A stretch of 12,712 bases of DNA from Vulcanimicrobiota bacterium (GTDB lineage Bacteria; Vulcanimicrobiota; Vulcanimicrobiia; Vulcanimicrobiales; Vulcanimicrobiaceae): positions 1-12,712 of the forward strand of contig JABEUW010000118.1 of the NCBI GenBank assembly GCA_013043945.1. The letters are read 5' to 3'. Each line of letters begins with the position of its first letter. Positions within the stretch are counted from its first letter, which is position 1. The notes below the pieces were generated by a model, which was not told the origin of the DNA, did no database searches, and saw only the letters and a list, made by a program, of their open reading frames with translations. A program made the translations under genes and the position numbers. This document shows, piece after piece, positions 1-8,021 of this stretch.

Positions 1-353
1 GTATTGAATAACGAATCGAAAACGTTCGCTTCGAGCAAAACGTGTTCGCCGACCATCACGTTGGCGAGCGCCGAGGCGTTTCCGAAGAGGCGGAGGTTCT
101 GGAAGGTTCGCGCGACGCCGAGGCGCGCGATCCGCTGGGTACCGAGCCCCGCGATCGAAACGCCGCCGATCGAAATCGTTCCTTCGTCGAACCGGTAGAT
201 CGCGGTTAAGAGATTGAACAAGGTGGACTTCCCGGCACCGTTGGGGCCGATGATCCCGAAAATCGCGCCTTCCTCGACGGAGAACCCGATGTTGGAGAGT
301 GCGGCGAGCGCCCCGAAGCGTTTGCCGACCCCCGCAAGTTCGAGAACGTTCAT
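1..353 (-). CDS. livG: Branched-chain amino acid-type ABC transporter ATP-binding protein LivG (partial, C-terminus outside window)
   Basis: This is the cytoplasmic ATPase subunit that powers import through LivH/LivM. The visible 117 residues are the N-terminal part of an ABC ATPase. They begin MNVLELAGVGKRFG, carry a Walker A motif GPNGAGKST at about residues 37-45, and continue to the Q-loop region (ARTFQNLRLF, about 82-91), which is typical of LivG. The signature motif, Walker B and H-loop would lie beyond the left edge. The ATG at 353 overlaps the livM stop in an ATGA junction, so translation is probably coupled to livM. Order and sequence fit livKHMG; a livF gene would be expected next but cannot be seen. 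The family call is secure; the transported substrate (branched-chain amino acids versus amides, urea or other amino acids) is not fixed by this fragment. Confidence 0.93.
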   Translation of the reverse strand, partial: MNVLELAGVGKRFGALAALSNIGFSVEEGAIFGIIGPNGAGKSTLFNLLTAIYRFDEGTISIGGVSIAGLGTQRIARLGVARTFQNLRLFGNASALANVMVGEHVLLEANVFDSLFN

Positions 354-1422
354 GCGTCGCCCGCCGCCTCGCCCGCGTGGTGTAGCTCGGCTCGCCGTTC
401 GCGATTGGGAAGCAACCCCTCCGGCCGAAAGAGCATGATGCCGACGAGAATCGCGCCGTAAATCAAAAAGTGAAGGTTCGAAAGATCGACCGTGGTGTGA
501 AACGCCGCATCGACCAACGAGTTGATTTGCGGAAGCAATGCGGAGTTCACGATCGTCAACAAAAGGCTTCCAACCACGACGCCGACGATATTCCCCATTC
601 CGCCCAGCACCAGCATCGATACGATGAGCACGCTTACCTGGAAACCGAAGAGATCCGGCGAGACCAGTGCGAGCTTCGCCGCAAAGAGCACCCCGCCGAT
701 GCCCGAGAACGAAGCGCCGATGGCGAAGGCCGCGAGTTTGGAACGCAGGACGTCGATACCGGCGTGTTTTGCCGCGAGTTCGTCCTCGCGTATCGCCATC
801 CACGCGCGGCCCAGGCGGCTCTCCCGAAGATTGCGCGAGATCCAAAGCGCGGCCGCAATTCCGAAGAGGGCGATGTAGTAATAGGGCATCACCGACGCTC
901 CAAAGGAATGTCCGAAGAACGTCGGCACGTCGAGCGCCGCAATCCCATTCGGGCCGCCGGTATACTTCGTAAGATTCTGGAAAATCTGCGGCACGATTTC
1001 CCCGAAGCCGAGCGTTACGATCGCGAGATAGTCGCCGTGCAGCCGGAGCGTCGGCGCGCCCAAAAGCGCTCCAAAGAGCGCTGCGAGGGCGGCGGCGAGA
1101 AAAAGCAGCGCCCAGAACGGCAGGTGCAAACCGAACTGCGGGCTTGCGAGCATGCCGTACGTGTACGCTCCGATCGCGAAAAAGGCCGCATATCCGAGAT
1201 CGAGAAGACCGGCGAAACCGACGACGATATTCAGGCCGAGGGCGAGCATCACGTAGACGGCCGCGTCGGCGAGGACGCTGAAAACGGCATCGTTGCCGTA
1301 AAAGCGCGGTGCGATGGCGAGGAATGCGGCGAGCAACAGGACGATCGTCGTCTTCGCACGCCTATTGTGGAAGCGTTCGATCGCGACGCACGCCGCTATT
1401 GCGACGAACGCATAGGTGTAGA

Positions 1423-1426
<4 letters not shown>
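350..1426 (-). CDS. livM: Branched-chain amino acid-type ABC transporter permease LivM
   Basis: Inner-membrane permease of 358 residues that forms the translocation pore with LivH. It is strongly hydrophobic throughout, with about eight to ten membrane segments. It carries LivM-family landmarks: VGFAGLLDLGYAAFFAIGAY near residue 70, a FGEIV...TGGPNGI block near 145-165, and the cytoplasmic coupling loop AIREDELAAKHAGI near residue 215 that contacts the ATPases. The start is GTG at 1426, preceded by GGAGA five to six bases upstream, and it overlaps the livH stop (GTGA). The gene ends inside the livG start codon. Length is normal for the family. The C-terminal tail (NRERRAELHHAGEAAGDA) is hydrophilic and presumably cytoplasmic. 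Confidence 0.95.
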
Positions 1427-2334
<908 letters not shown>

Positions 2335-2338
2335 GAGG

Positions 2339-3559
2339 CTATTCGCTTAGGTTGAGTTGCTCGATGAACGACGAACGACCGTTGCGAATTGCGTAGAGCG
2401 AAATCACCGGTTTGCGAACGTCGCCGTTCTTATCGAAGGAGATCGGCCCGATCGGCGTCAGCACCTCGTTCTTTGCGTTGCGCGGAATTTTTGCCAGCAC
2501 CTCTGCGCGGGTCGGCATCTTTTTCCCATTCGCCTCGATCGCCTGTTCGATCGCCGAGATCGCTACCTGCGTTGCCGCATAGGCATTCGCACTGTAGGGG
2601 CCGACGTCGCTTCCGAACTTCGCCTTATACGCGGCGACGAAGCGTTTTGCCGCGGGGAGGAGATCGGCGTTGGGAGCGGCGACGGTGTAATAGGTTCCGT
2701 CCGCACGTTTTTTCGCGACTTCGGCGATATCCGGTATGCCGTCGCCGCCCATGAATGCGAGTTTCCCCATTCCGACGTCGAACATTTGCCGACGCAGAAG
2801 GCCTCCGCCGGTGCTCGTCGTTCCGCCGAAGAAAATGAAGTCGGGTTTGTATCCCTTGATTTTCAGAAGGAGCGCTTTGAAATCTTGCGTGTCGGGAGCG
2901 ATATGGTCGCGCCCGAGAACGGTGCCGCCGAGTTTGGTAAAGTCGCGCGCGAAAACGTTGGCGAGATCGAGACCGTAGGTCTCGTTATCGTCGACGATAT
3001 ACACGCGCTTCAGTTTGAGATCGAGCGCGAAACGTGCGGCGGCCGATCCCTGCCGCGAATCGGTCGTGCAGACGCGGAAGAACGTATTGACGCCGGGGTT
3101 CGCGCGGCGCAACATCGCGGCGTCCTTCCCTAACGTCAGCCCATCGCTTACCGCCGAGGGACTGATCTGAACGATCCCCGCCTGATTGGTAATGGGAATC
3201 TCCGCCGCGGCGACGTTCGAGTTATAGGGGCCGATAATCGCCAACACGCTATCGTCGGCGATGAGCGTGCGCACGTTGCTCGCTCCCTGTTGCGGGTTGT
3301 GGACGCCCTGCTGCGTATCGTCGAGCGCCTGCACGGCAAAGGTGAACCCGCCGGGAACGCCCTTGGCGTTCGCGCGCGCGACGGCGAGCTTGATGCCGTC
3401 GAGGGTGCTGGTTCCGACCGAGGCGTCGGCACCGGAGAGCGGCAGGTCGACGCCGATCCCGATCGTGGTGGAAGCAGGCGCCGGACCGCTCGAGCAAGCA
3501 GCCAGTGGGGAGGCGAGCAAAAGAATGGCCGCAAGAGCGGCGATACGAGGCGATCTCAT
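2339..3559 (-). CDS. livK: Branched-chain amino acid-type ABC transporter substrate-binding lipoprotein (LivK/LivJ family)
   Basis: Extracytoplasmic solute receptor of 406 residues for the LivHMG transporter. The ATG at 3559 is chosen because it begins a lipoprotein signal peptide: a positive N-end (MRSPR), a hydrophobic core (IAALAAILLLA) and a lipobox SPLAAC with the acylated Cys at residue 22. The mature part is a type I periplasmic binding fold, with IGIGVDLPLSGADASVG near 37-53, AIIGPYNSNVAAAEIPITNQ near 120-140 and RVYIVDDNETYG near 200. The frame remains open upstream to 3724 but would then overlap the cyclase gene and bury the signal peptide. The start is ten bases after the cyclase stop, so the two may be co-transcribed. 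The ligand cannot be deduced; branched-chain amino acid is the family default. Confidence 0.93.
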   Translation of the reverse strand: MRSPRIAALAAILLLASPLAACSSGPAPASTTIGIGVDLPLSGADASVGTSTLDGIKLAVARANAKGVPGGFTFAVQALDDTQQGVHNPQQGASNVRTLIADDSVLAIIGPYNSNVAAAEIPITNQAGIVQISPSAVSDGLTLGKDAAMLRRANPGVNTFFRVCTTDSRQGSAAARFALDLKLKRVYIVDDNETYGLDLANVFARDFTKLGGTVLGRDHIAPDTQDFKALLLKIKGYKPDFIFFGGTTSTGGGLLRRQMFDVGMGKLAFMGGDGIPDIAEVAKKRADGTYYTVAAPNADLLPAAKRFVAAYKAKFGSDVGPYSANAYAATQVAISAIEQAIEANGKKMPTRAEVLAKIPRNAKNEVLTPIGPISFDKNGDVRKPVISLYAIRNGRSSFIEQLNLSE

Positions 3560-3569
3560 GCCCGACGGA

Positions 3570-4604
3570 TTAGCCCGGACGGTCGCTCTCCCCTGGCGCT
3601 CCCACCGCTTCGGCCGTCGGCGTCCATTCGACGACGGAAAAACCGTCGACCTCGGCCTCGACGGGCACGAAGCCGCCCTTATTATCGAGCCGCTCGAAAA
3701 CTTCGGTGCTGAGCCAGAGCGCATTGATGTTCGCGTGTTTTTGCATGTGCCCGGCGACGTCGATGGCGTGGTCGGCGACTTTTTCGAGTTGGCTATCTTC
3801 GAAGATCACCACGTCGCCGTCGTTCAGCCCGCAACGCACCTCGATCGGCGTGCGCAATTGATTTTCGTCGCGATTGAATCGTTCGAGCTCGGCGAGAACG
3901 CGCTGCCCGGCGGAGACGCCGAGATCGCGATCGAGAAAGCAGGCCATCACGCCGTCGGGAGTCCAGGTTTGCTTCCAAACGCTGTAGGCATCGAACGTAT
4001 TGCGAACCATCTCTTCGTAGGCCTGAAAGGTCGCGGCGACGGCGGTCGGCCGCTCTCCGACCTTCATCTTCGTCGAGCCCACGATATCGATCGAAAGAAA
4101 CGTGCAGGGCTTACGCGATGAGGATTTCAGCGCCCCTTCGATCTCGCGATAGCGTTTGAGCAGTATGCCGCGGTGATGCTCGGACTCCGCATCGAGTTTA
4201 CGCATCGAGAGCGCGCCGTCGGCGCCGTCGGCACGCGGCGCGCTCAGCCCGCTCCGCGAAGACGCCTTAAAGGTGCGCCGGACGATATAATCGAGCCGCT
4301 GTAAAATCGAATCGAGAATGCCCTTCGCGATCCAAATGGCGACGGCGATTCCCAGCGGCGCGTAATTGATGCGGCCGACGCTCGGCCACGAAAGCCCGAA
4401 CCACCGCGAAACCATGCGGATATCGGCATCGGCAAGACGATGCGCGAGCCGAACGAGCGCGGTCGCTTCGAGGCGCGGCGCGTGCACGAACTCCAGCGCG
4501 AATAGCCCGAGAAGCGTCACCGAAGCGACCCAAACGACGAGCCCCAACGCAAAGCGAAGCACGGCGATGAGTGCAGTCAGAATTCCACGAGGAGTCAGGG
4601 ACAT
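3570..4604 (-). CDS. Membrane-anchored class III adenylate/guanylate cyclase-like protein with altered catalytic residues
   Basis: Protein of 344 residues. Two hydrophobic segments (about 10-40 and 82-99) precede a charged linker and a C-terminal class III nucleotidyl cyclase domain (about 165-325). The first metal Asp is in FLSIDIVGSTKMK (D173) and the second in TPDGVMACF (D217). The block that normally supplies the transition-state Asn and Arg (N-x-x-x-R) reads IDVAGHMQ, giving Asp282 and His286 instead, so activity or product (cAMP or cGMP) is uncertain. The start is ATG 4604, with GGAGG eight bases upstream; a TTG at 4619 is in frame but overlaps that ribosome site. It lies between the polysaccharide cluster and livK, ten bases from the latter. 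A role sensing membrane or transport state is possible but speculative. Confidence 0.85.
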   Translation of the reverse strand: MSLTPRGILTALIAVLRFALGLVVWVASVTLLGLFALEFVHAPRLEATALVRLAHRLADADIRMVSRWFGLSWPSVGRINYAPLGIAVAIWIAKGILDSILQRLDYIVRRTFKASSRSGLSAPRADGADGALSMRKLDAESEHHRGILLKRYREIEGALKSSSRKPCTFLSIDIVGSTKMKVGERPTAVAATFQAYEEMVRNTFDAYSVWKQTWTPDGVMACFLDRDLGVSAGQRVLAELERFNRDENQLRTPIEVRCGLNDGDVVIFEDSQLEKVADHAIDVAGHMQKHANINALWLSTEVFERLDNKGGFVPVEAEVDGFSVVEWTPTAEAVGAPGESDRPG

Positions 4605-4679
4605 GCTCCAAACCTCCAATACGCTGTCAACGAGGTGTAAGGTCCTCCTAACGGCCCGAGCCTTCCTGCTTTGCCGCGC
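4605..4679 (-). other. 75-base gap between glycosyltransferase and cyclase genes
   Basis: One of only two gaps of any size in the window. It contains the cyclase Shine-Dalgarno and a second purine-rich TTAGGAGG box further upstream with no convincing gene attached. I see no strong terminator hairpin with a T run and no convincing promoter, so the cyclase may be transcribed by read-through from the sugar cluster. Confidence 0.4.
4613..4617 (-). promoter_or_regulatory. Ribosome binding site of the cyclase gene
   Basis: GGAGG on the minus strand lies eight bases before the ATG at 4604. It decides the start in favour of that ATG over the in-frame TTG at 4619. Confidence 0.7.
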
Positions 4680-6116
4680 TCAATCGCGGCGCTTGGGAAC
4701 CCAGGGCGCGACGAAGAGCCCGGGGTACTTGGTATTGCCGCGAATGGGCCGGCGAAAGAGCCACGCCAGCAGTCCCGAGAGATTCGCAACCATGACGAAT
4801 TGGCGGTAGCCGAAATTTTCCAGGAGCGCCGCGGCGAAAAGGAGCCAGACTTGGCTTAACCGATAGGCGGTAAACGATATCTCATCGAGCAAAATGCTGA
4901 TAATCGAACCAAACATCGCCAGGACGAAAACCAGGGCGAGTAACCACCATTGCGTCCGCCAATCCAGATGCCCCAGTGCCGCCATGACGAGCGAAAAGAT
5001 GACGCCGCCGATCACGACCACGGGGGCCAACCACTCAAAAAACACGAGATACGGCATCGTCACCCAACTAAAGACGCCACCGTTTCCGAATAGCAGCTTT
5101 CGGTGAATGACGACGCACTCGGAGAGATGGCGGTGCCAGCCTTTGCGCTGGTTGTAGAGCACCTTCGGCGAGGCCGGCACGTCGGTCCAACAGACCGGAA
5201 ACGGCGAAAACGCGATGCGATACGGTTGCCCCGTATTGATGCAATAGTTATGGACGCGAAGCGTCATCTCCATATCTTCCCAAATCGTATCGGTGCGAAA
5301 ACCTTCGCAAGCAACGAGAATGTCTCGCCGCCAAAGCCCGCAGGCCCCCGAGACGATACCGAGGGCGTTGAACGGCGCGAAACCCATCCGCGTCGCTAAA
5401 AAGGCGCGTAAATATTCGAGCACCTGGAAGAGCTGCATCAAATTCTTGGGAAGCGATGGTTCGAAGGGCTTATCGTCGACCGGCGTCGAAGCGTTCCCAA
5501 CGGCGACCGCCCCGCCGACGACGACCGTTCGCGGATCGCTTTGGAACGGTTCGACCATCCATTGCAGCGTCTGTCGATGATAGTAGGAATCCGCGTCGGC
5601 GGTAAAGAGCAGCGGATACCGCGAGAGGTTGATTCCGGCGTTGAGCGCGTCGCCTTTCCCGCCGTTCGCCTTGTCGATCACGCGCAACTCCGGATGGAGA
5701 CGCGACTGATAGACCTCCCGCACTTCTTCGGTGGGGAGCTCGACACGATAGATTCCCTCGTACGGTTCGAGATCGAAGGCTTCGTGCAAGCGTTCGAGCG
5801 TGTCGTCGGTCGAACCGTCGTTAATGACGACGATTTCAAAATTGACGTAGTCGAGCGCCAACATCGAGCGAACCGAGGTAACGATAATCTCCCGCTCGTT
5901 GAAGGCGGGGACCAGCATGGTAACCGGACGATCGAGCGTCGAGTTCGAACGACGCACCGGATCGGCGAGATGCATTTTTACAAAACTCGGCAAGCGAAAT
6001 AGCGCCACTCCGCCCGTAAATGCGTAGTACCCGTTGATGATTAAAAAATAGAAGAAAAGCCCGGTTTCGATGAGGACCGCGGCTCCATCGAGCGCTTGGT
6101 GCCCGAAGAAGCTCAT
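4680..6116 (-). CDS. Processive-type family 2 glycosyltransferase, integral membrane
   Basis: Polysaccharide synthase-like protein of 478 residues. An N-terminal membrane segment (about 14-40) is followed by a cytoplasmic GT-A domain (about 65-330) and three or four C-terminal membrane segments (about 350-455). Catalytic landmarks are PAFNE (70-74), DGSTDD (100-105), the metal-binding DAD (174-176) and the ED catalytic base motif (280-281). The usual QxxRW acceptor motif reads QRKGW (323-327), with Gly in place of Arg. The C-terminal ENFGYRQ (433-439) is typical, from memory, of the GT2 branch found beside HEAT-repeat genes. ATG 6116 has GGAGG seven bases upstream and overlaps the HEAT gene stop (ATGA). 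It probably polymerises a sugar from a UDP donor made by the upstream enzymes; donor and product cannot be read from sequence. Confidence 0.9.
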   Translation of the reverse strand: MSFFGHQALDGAAVLIETGLFFYFLIINGYYAFTGGVALFRLPSFVKMHLADPVRRSNSTLDRPVTMLVPAFNEREIIVTSVRSMLALDYVNFEIVVINDGSTDDTLERLHEAFDLEPYEGIYRVELPTEEVREVYQSRLHPELRVIDKANGGKGDALNAGINLSRYPLLFTADADSYYHRQTLQWMVEPFQSDPRTVVVGGAVAVGNASTPVDDKPFEPSLPKNLMQLFQVLEYLRAFLATRMGFAPFNALGIVSGACGLWRRDILVACEGFRTDTIWEDMEMTLRVHNYCINTGQPYRIAFSPFPVCWTDVPASPKVLYNQRKGWHRHLSECVVIHRKLLFGNGGVFSWVTMPYLVFFEWLAPVVVIGGVIFSLVMAALGHLDWRTQWWLLALVFVLAMFGSIISILLDEISFTAYRLSQVWLLFAAALLENFGYRQFVMVANLSGLLAWLFRRPIRGNTKYPGLFVAPWVPKRRD

Positions 6117-7258
6117 AACCGTGCCTCCGGCGCCCCTTGCGATGCGGCCCGACGGTCACGCGTCGGCGAACGCCGCGCCATCATTTTCCGCTCCGCGATC
6201 GCTTGCGTAATCGCATCGCGCGCGTAACGGTCCTCCACCTCGACGAGAAAGTCTTCGAGCAACCCGCTCTCGCCGTACAGCTCCACGATCGCCTCGGCGG
6301 CACGCAGGCGAACCCAGTAATCTCGGTGCGATGCCAGGCGCAGGAGCGTCTCGCGATCGTCGTAACGGACGCATTTCCTCAAGACGCGCAGCGCCGAAAG
6401 CAGCACGATCGGCGATTCGCGAGCGCAATAACGCAATGCGAGCGCGCGGTCTTCCTCCGAAGCCAACGGCGCGAGAGACCGAAGCGCCGCCGCGATCGTT
6501 TCGCTCTCCTCGGATTCTTCGAGAACGCGCTTACAGACCGCGCGCGCGGGCGACGGCGAGCAGAAGCGCACGAAATCGAGAAGCCTCCGCCGGCCCGCTT
6601 CGTCCGCATTTGCAATCGCCGCACGCAACGCTTCGTCGAGATCGATAGGATCGATTTCTTTCAACATGGCCTCGACGCGCGAACGCACCCAGTCGTCGCG
6701 ATCGCGCACTAATTCCAGAACGCCGTCGCTAAACCGCGGGTCGATACGCAACGCGCATTGCGCGGCGGCGCGAGAGAGCTCCGCCCCCTCATCGGCAGAG
6801 AGGCGAACCGCATCGTCGAGCGCGGCGGGCTCGCGCAATTGCCCGAGCGCCGTTAATGCGAGGATCTTTTCCGCATCGTCGCCGCGGTGTAGCCAATAGA
6901 GCGCATGCCGATCGAGGCCGATGTCGTACGCGATCGCGTCGAGCTTCGGCAGCACTTCGCGCGCGCGGTCGCGATCTTTATCGCGAAGCTGATGGAACTG
7001 CGAAAAGAGCGCGATCACGGTAAACCAGTCGCGGCGGCCGACGCGCGGCAGCACTTCGGGGAGCGCCTCTCCCGTATAGGCCGTCTTCAAGATCGAGCGC
7101 CACCGCTCCGTGAGGATACTCTGCCGCCGGCGAGTCAACGAGTTGCGCGTACGCAAAACGACGAACGCGACGATAAGGACCGCGGTCATGATCGACGAGA
7201 AGAGAACGCTTACCTCGATGAGCCATAAAAGTGGTTCAGAGGCGCTCGCGAAGCGCAA
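6113..7258 (-). CDS. Membrane-anchored HEAT-repeat protein
   Basis: Protein of 381 residues from the chosen start. One membrane helix (about 10-35: LLWLIEVSVLFSSIMTAVLI and onward) is followed by a basic stretch RTRNSLTRRRQ, which by the positive-inside rule puts the rest in the cytoplasm. About residues 120-350 are alpha-helical HEAT repeats, recognisable in DDWVRSRVEAML and RDYWVRLRAAEAIVEL. The start is uncertain. TTG 7258 has GAGG six bases upstream; GTG 7285 is in frame but has no ribosome site; ATG 7189 would cut the membrane helix. The gene overlaps the barrel gene upstream and the glycosyltransferase downstream. HEAT repeats bind proteins, so a scaffold or regulator of the neighbouring synthase is likely; no enzyme motif is seen. 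Confidence 0.85.
   Translation of the reverse strand: MRFASASEPLLWLIEVSVLFSSIMTAVLIVAFVVLRTRNSLTRRRQSILTERWRSILKTAYTGEALPEVLPRVGRRDWFTVIALFSQFHQLRDKDRDRAREVLPKLDAIAYDIGLDRHALYWLHRGDDAEKILALTALGQLREPAALDDAVRLSADEGAELSRAAAQCALRIDPRFSDGVLELVRDRDDWVRSRVEAMLKEIDPIDLDEALRAAIANADEAGRRRLLDFVRFCSPSPARAVCKRVLEESEESETIAAALRSLAPLASEEDRALALRYCARESPIVLLSALRVLRKCVRYDDRETLLRLASHRDYWVRLRAAEAIVELYGESGLLEDFLVEVEDRYARDAITQAIAERKMMARRSPTRDRRAASQGAPEARL
6124..6128 (-). promoter_or_regulatory. Ribosome binding site of the glycosyltransferase gene
   Basis: GGAGG on the minus strand sits seven bases before ATG 6116, inside the 3' end of the HEAT-repeat gene. The glycosyltransferase can therefore start independently as well as by coupling. 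Confidence 0.6.
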
Positions 7259-8021
7259 CGCGTACCTCGAGGCGATCGTATGCACCGGTCAAGCCATACC
7301 AGCCCATGCCGACCGCCAATCCTATGCGCGACGACAGCCGATGAGTGTCGCCCAGAAACAGCGAGAGGCTATGATAGACGGCGGGCGGAGTTCCGAAACC
7401 GATATTCTCGACGTCGCGCCCGGTCGAGAGCGAGAAATTCTCGCTATCGCATGGGAGATAGCGCGCCATCGAGACTCCTTCCGAGAGCGCGAGTCCGGGC
7501 ACGTTGCTCAACCGAGCGAACGTGATGGTGCCCGCGAGGCGAAGGTCGCGAAAATACCGGTCCATGCCGACGTGCACGATGGAGGCTCCTACCGAAGTGT
7601 ATTGCCGAGTGGCGTACCCTGCCTGGTAGCCGTATCCCCCTCCGGCTCGCAGATCGATGTCGCCCTCGGCGCTCGACGCTGGGAGCACGTTGTGTTGCGG
7701 GCTAAACGAGCCGATGAGATCGGCGATGACGTGCGGCGTTACCGCGAGATACGCCCCTCCCTCATATTCGTTATCGTTCCTACCGAATCGCACGTCGTCG
7801 GCAGCGCGAACGTATGCCGAGCGCTTATTGCCGTCGCGTGCGACGGCGAGAATCGAAGCGCCGCTCCAGTTTCCGCGTCCCTTCGTTAGGGTTGCGCTCG
7901 AAGCTCCCTCTTGCAGCACGACTCGTTGCGTCGGCGGCGGCGGCAGAGCGCAGCGTGCCGCTGCGCGCCCGGGCATCGCCACCGCGAGCGCGACCGCCGC
8001 ACACTCCAACCAGCGCTTCAT
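7236..8021 (-). CDS. Exported outer-membrane beta-barrel protein, YaiO-like
   Basis: Protein of 261 residues with a Sec signal peptide (MKRWLECAAVALAVAMPGRAAA, cleavage near residue 22). The mature part is rich in Gly, Tyr and alternating polar/hydrophobic segments, as in small outer-membrane barrels: AGGGYGYQAGYATRQYTS, HVGMDRYFRDLRLAGTITFA and FSLSTGRDVENIG. The pattern, and the position next to a GT2 gene, match the YaiO family (E. coli yaiO lies near the glycosyltransferase gene yaiP). The assignment is by resemblance from memory. The last residue is Leu rather than the common terminal Phe. ATG 8021 overlaps the SDR stop (ATGA) and has no clear Shine-Dalgarno, so it is probably coupled. 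Likely role: exit channel or surface attachment for the polymer. Confidence 0.75.
   Translation of the reverse strand: MKRWLECAAVALAVAMPGRAAARCALPPPPTQRVVLQEGASSATLTKGRGNWSGASILAVARDGNKRSAYVRAADDVRFGRNDNEYEGGAYLAVTPHVIADLIGSFSPQHNVLPASSAEGDIDLRAGGGYGYQAGYATRQYTSVGASIVHVGMDRYFRDLRLAGTITFARLSNVPGLALSEGVSMARYLPCDSENFSLSTGRDVENIGFGTPPAVYHSLSLFLGDTHRLSSRIGLAVGMGWYGLTGAYDRLEVRVALRERL
7265..7268 (-). promoter_or_regulatory. Possible ribosome binding site of the HEAT-repeat gene
   Basis: GAGG on the minus strand lies six bases before TTG 7258, within the last codons of the barrel gene. It is the reason for preferring that TTG over GTG 7285. Confidence 0.4.

Noticed and set aside
3560..3724. N-terminal extension of livK
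   Set aside because: It would overlap the cyclase gene and place 55 residues before a perfect lipoprotein signal peptide.
3261..4121. Plus-strand open frame of 286 codons opposite livK and the cyclase
   Set aside because: Shadow of two well-supported minus-strand genes; no ribosome site or recognisable domain.
4625..4630. TTGACA on the minus strand as a -35 box for the cyclase gene
   Set aside because: A -10 box at normal spacing would fall on the start codon, and nothing resembling TATAAT is there.
4595..4630. Short leader frame starting at TTG 4630 after the TTAGGAGG box
   Set aside because: Only eleven codons, overlapping the cyclase start; no sign of selection on its sequence.
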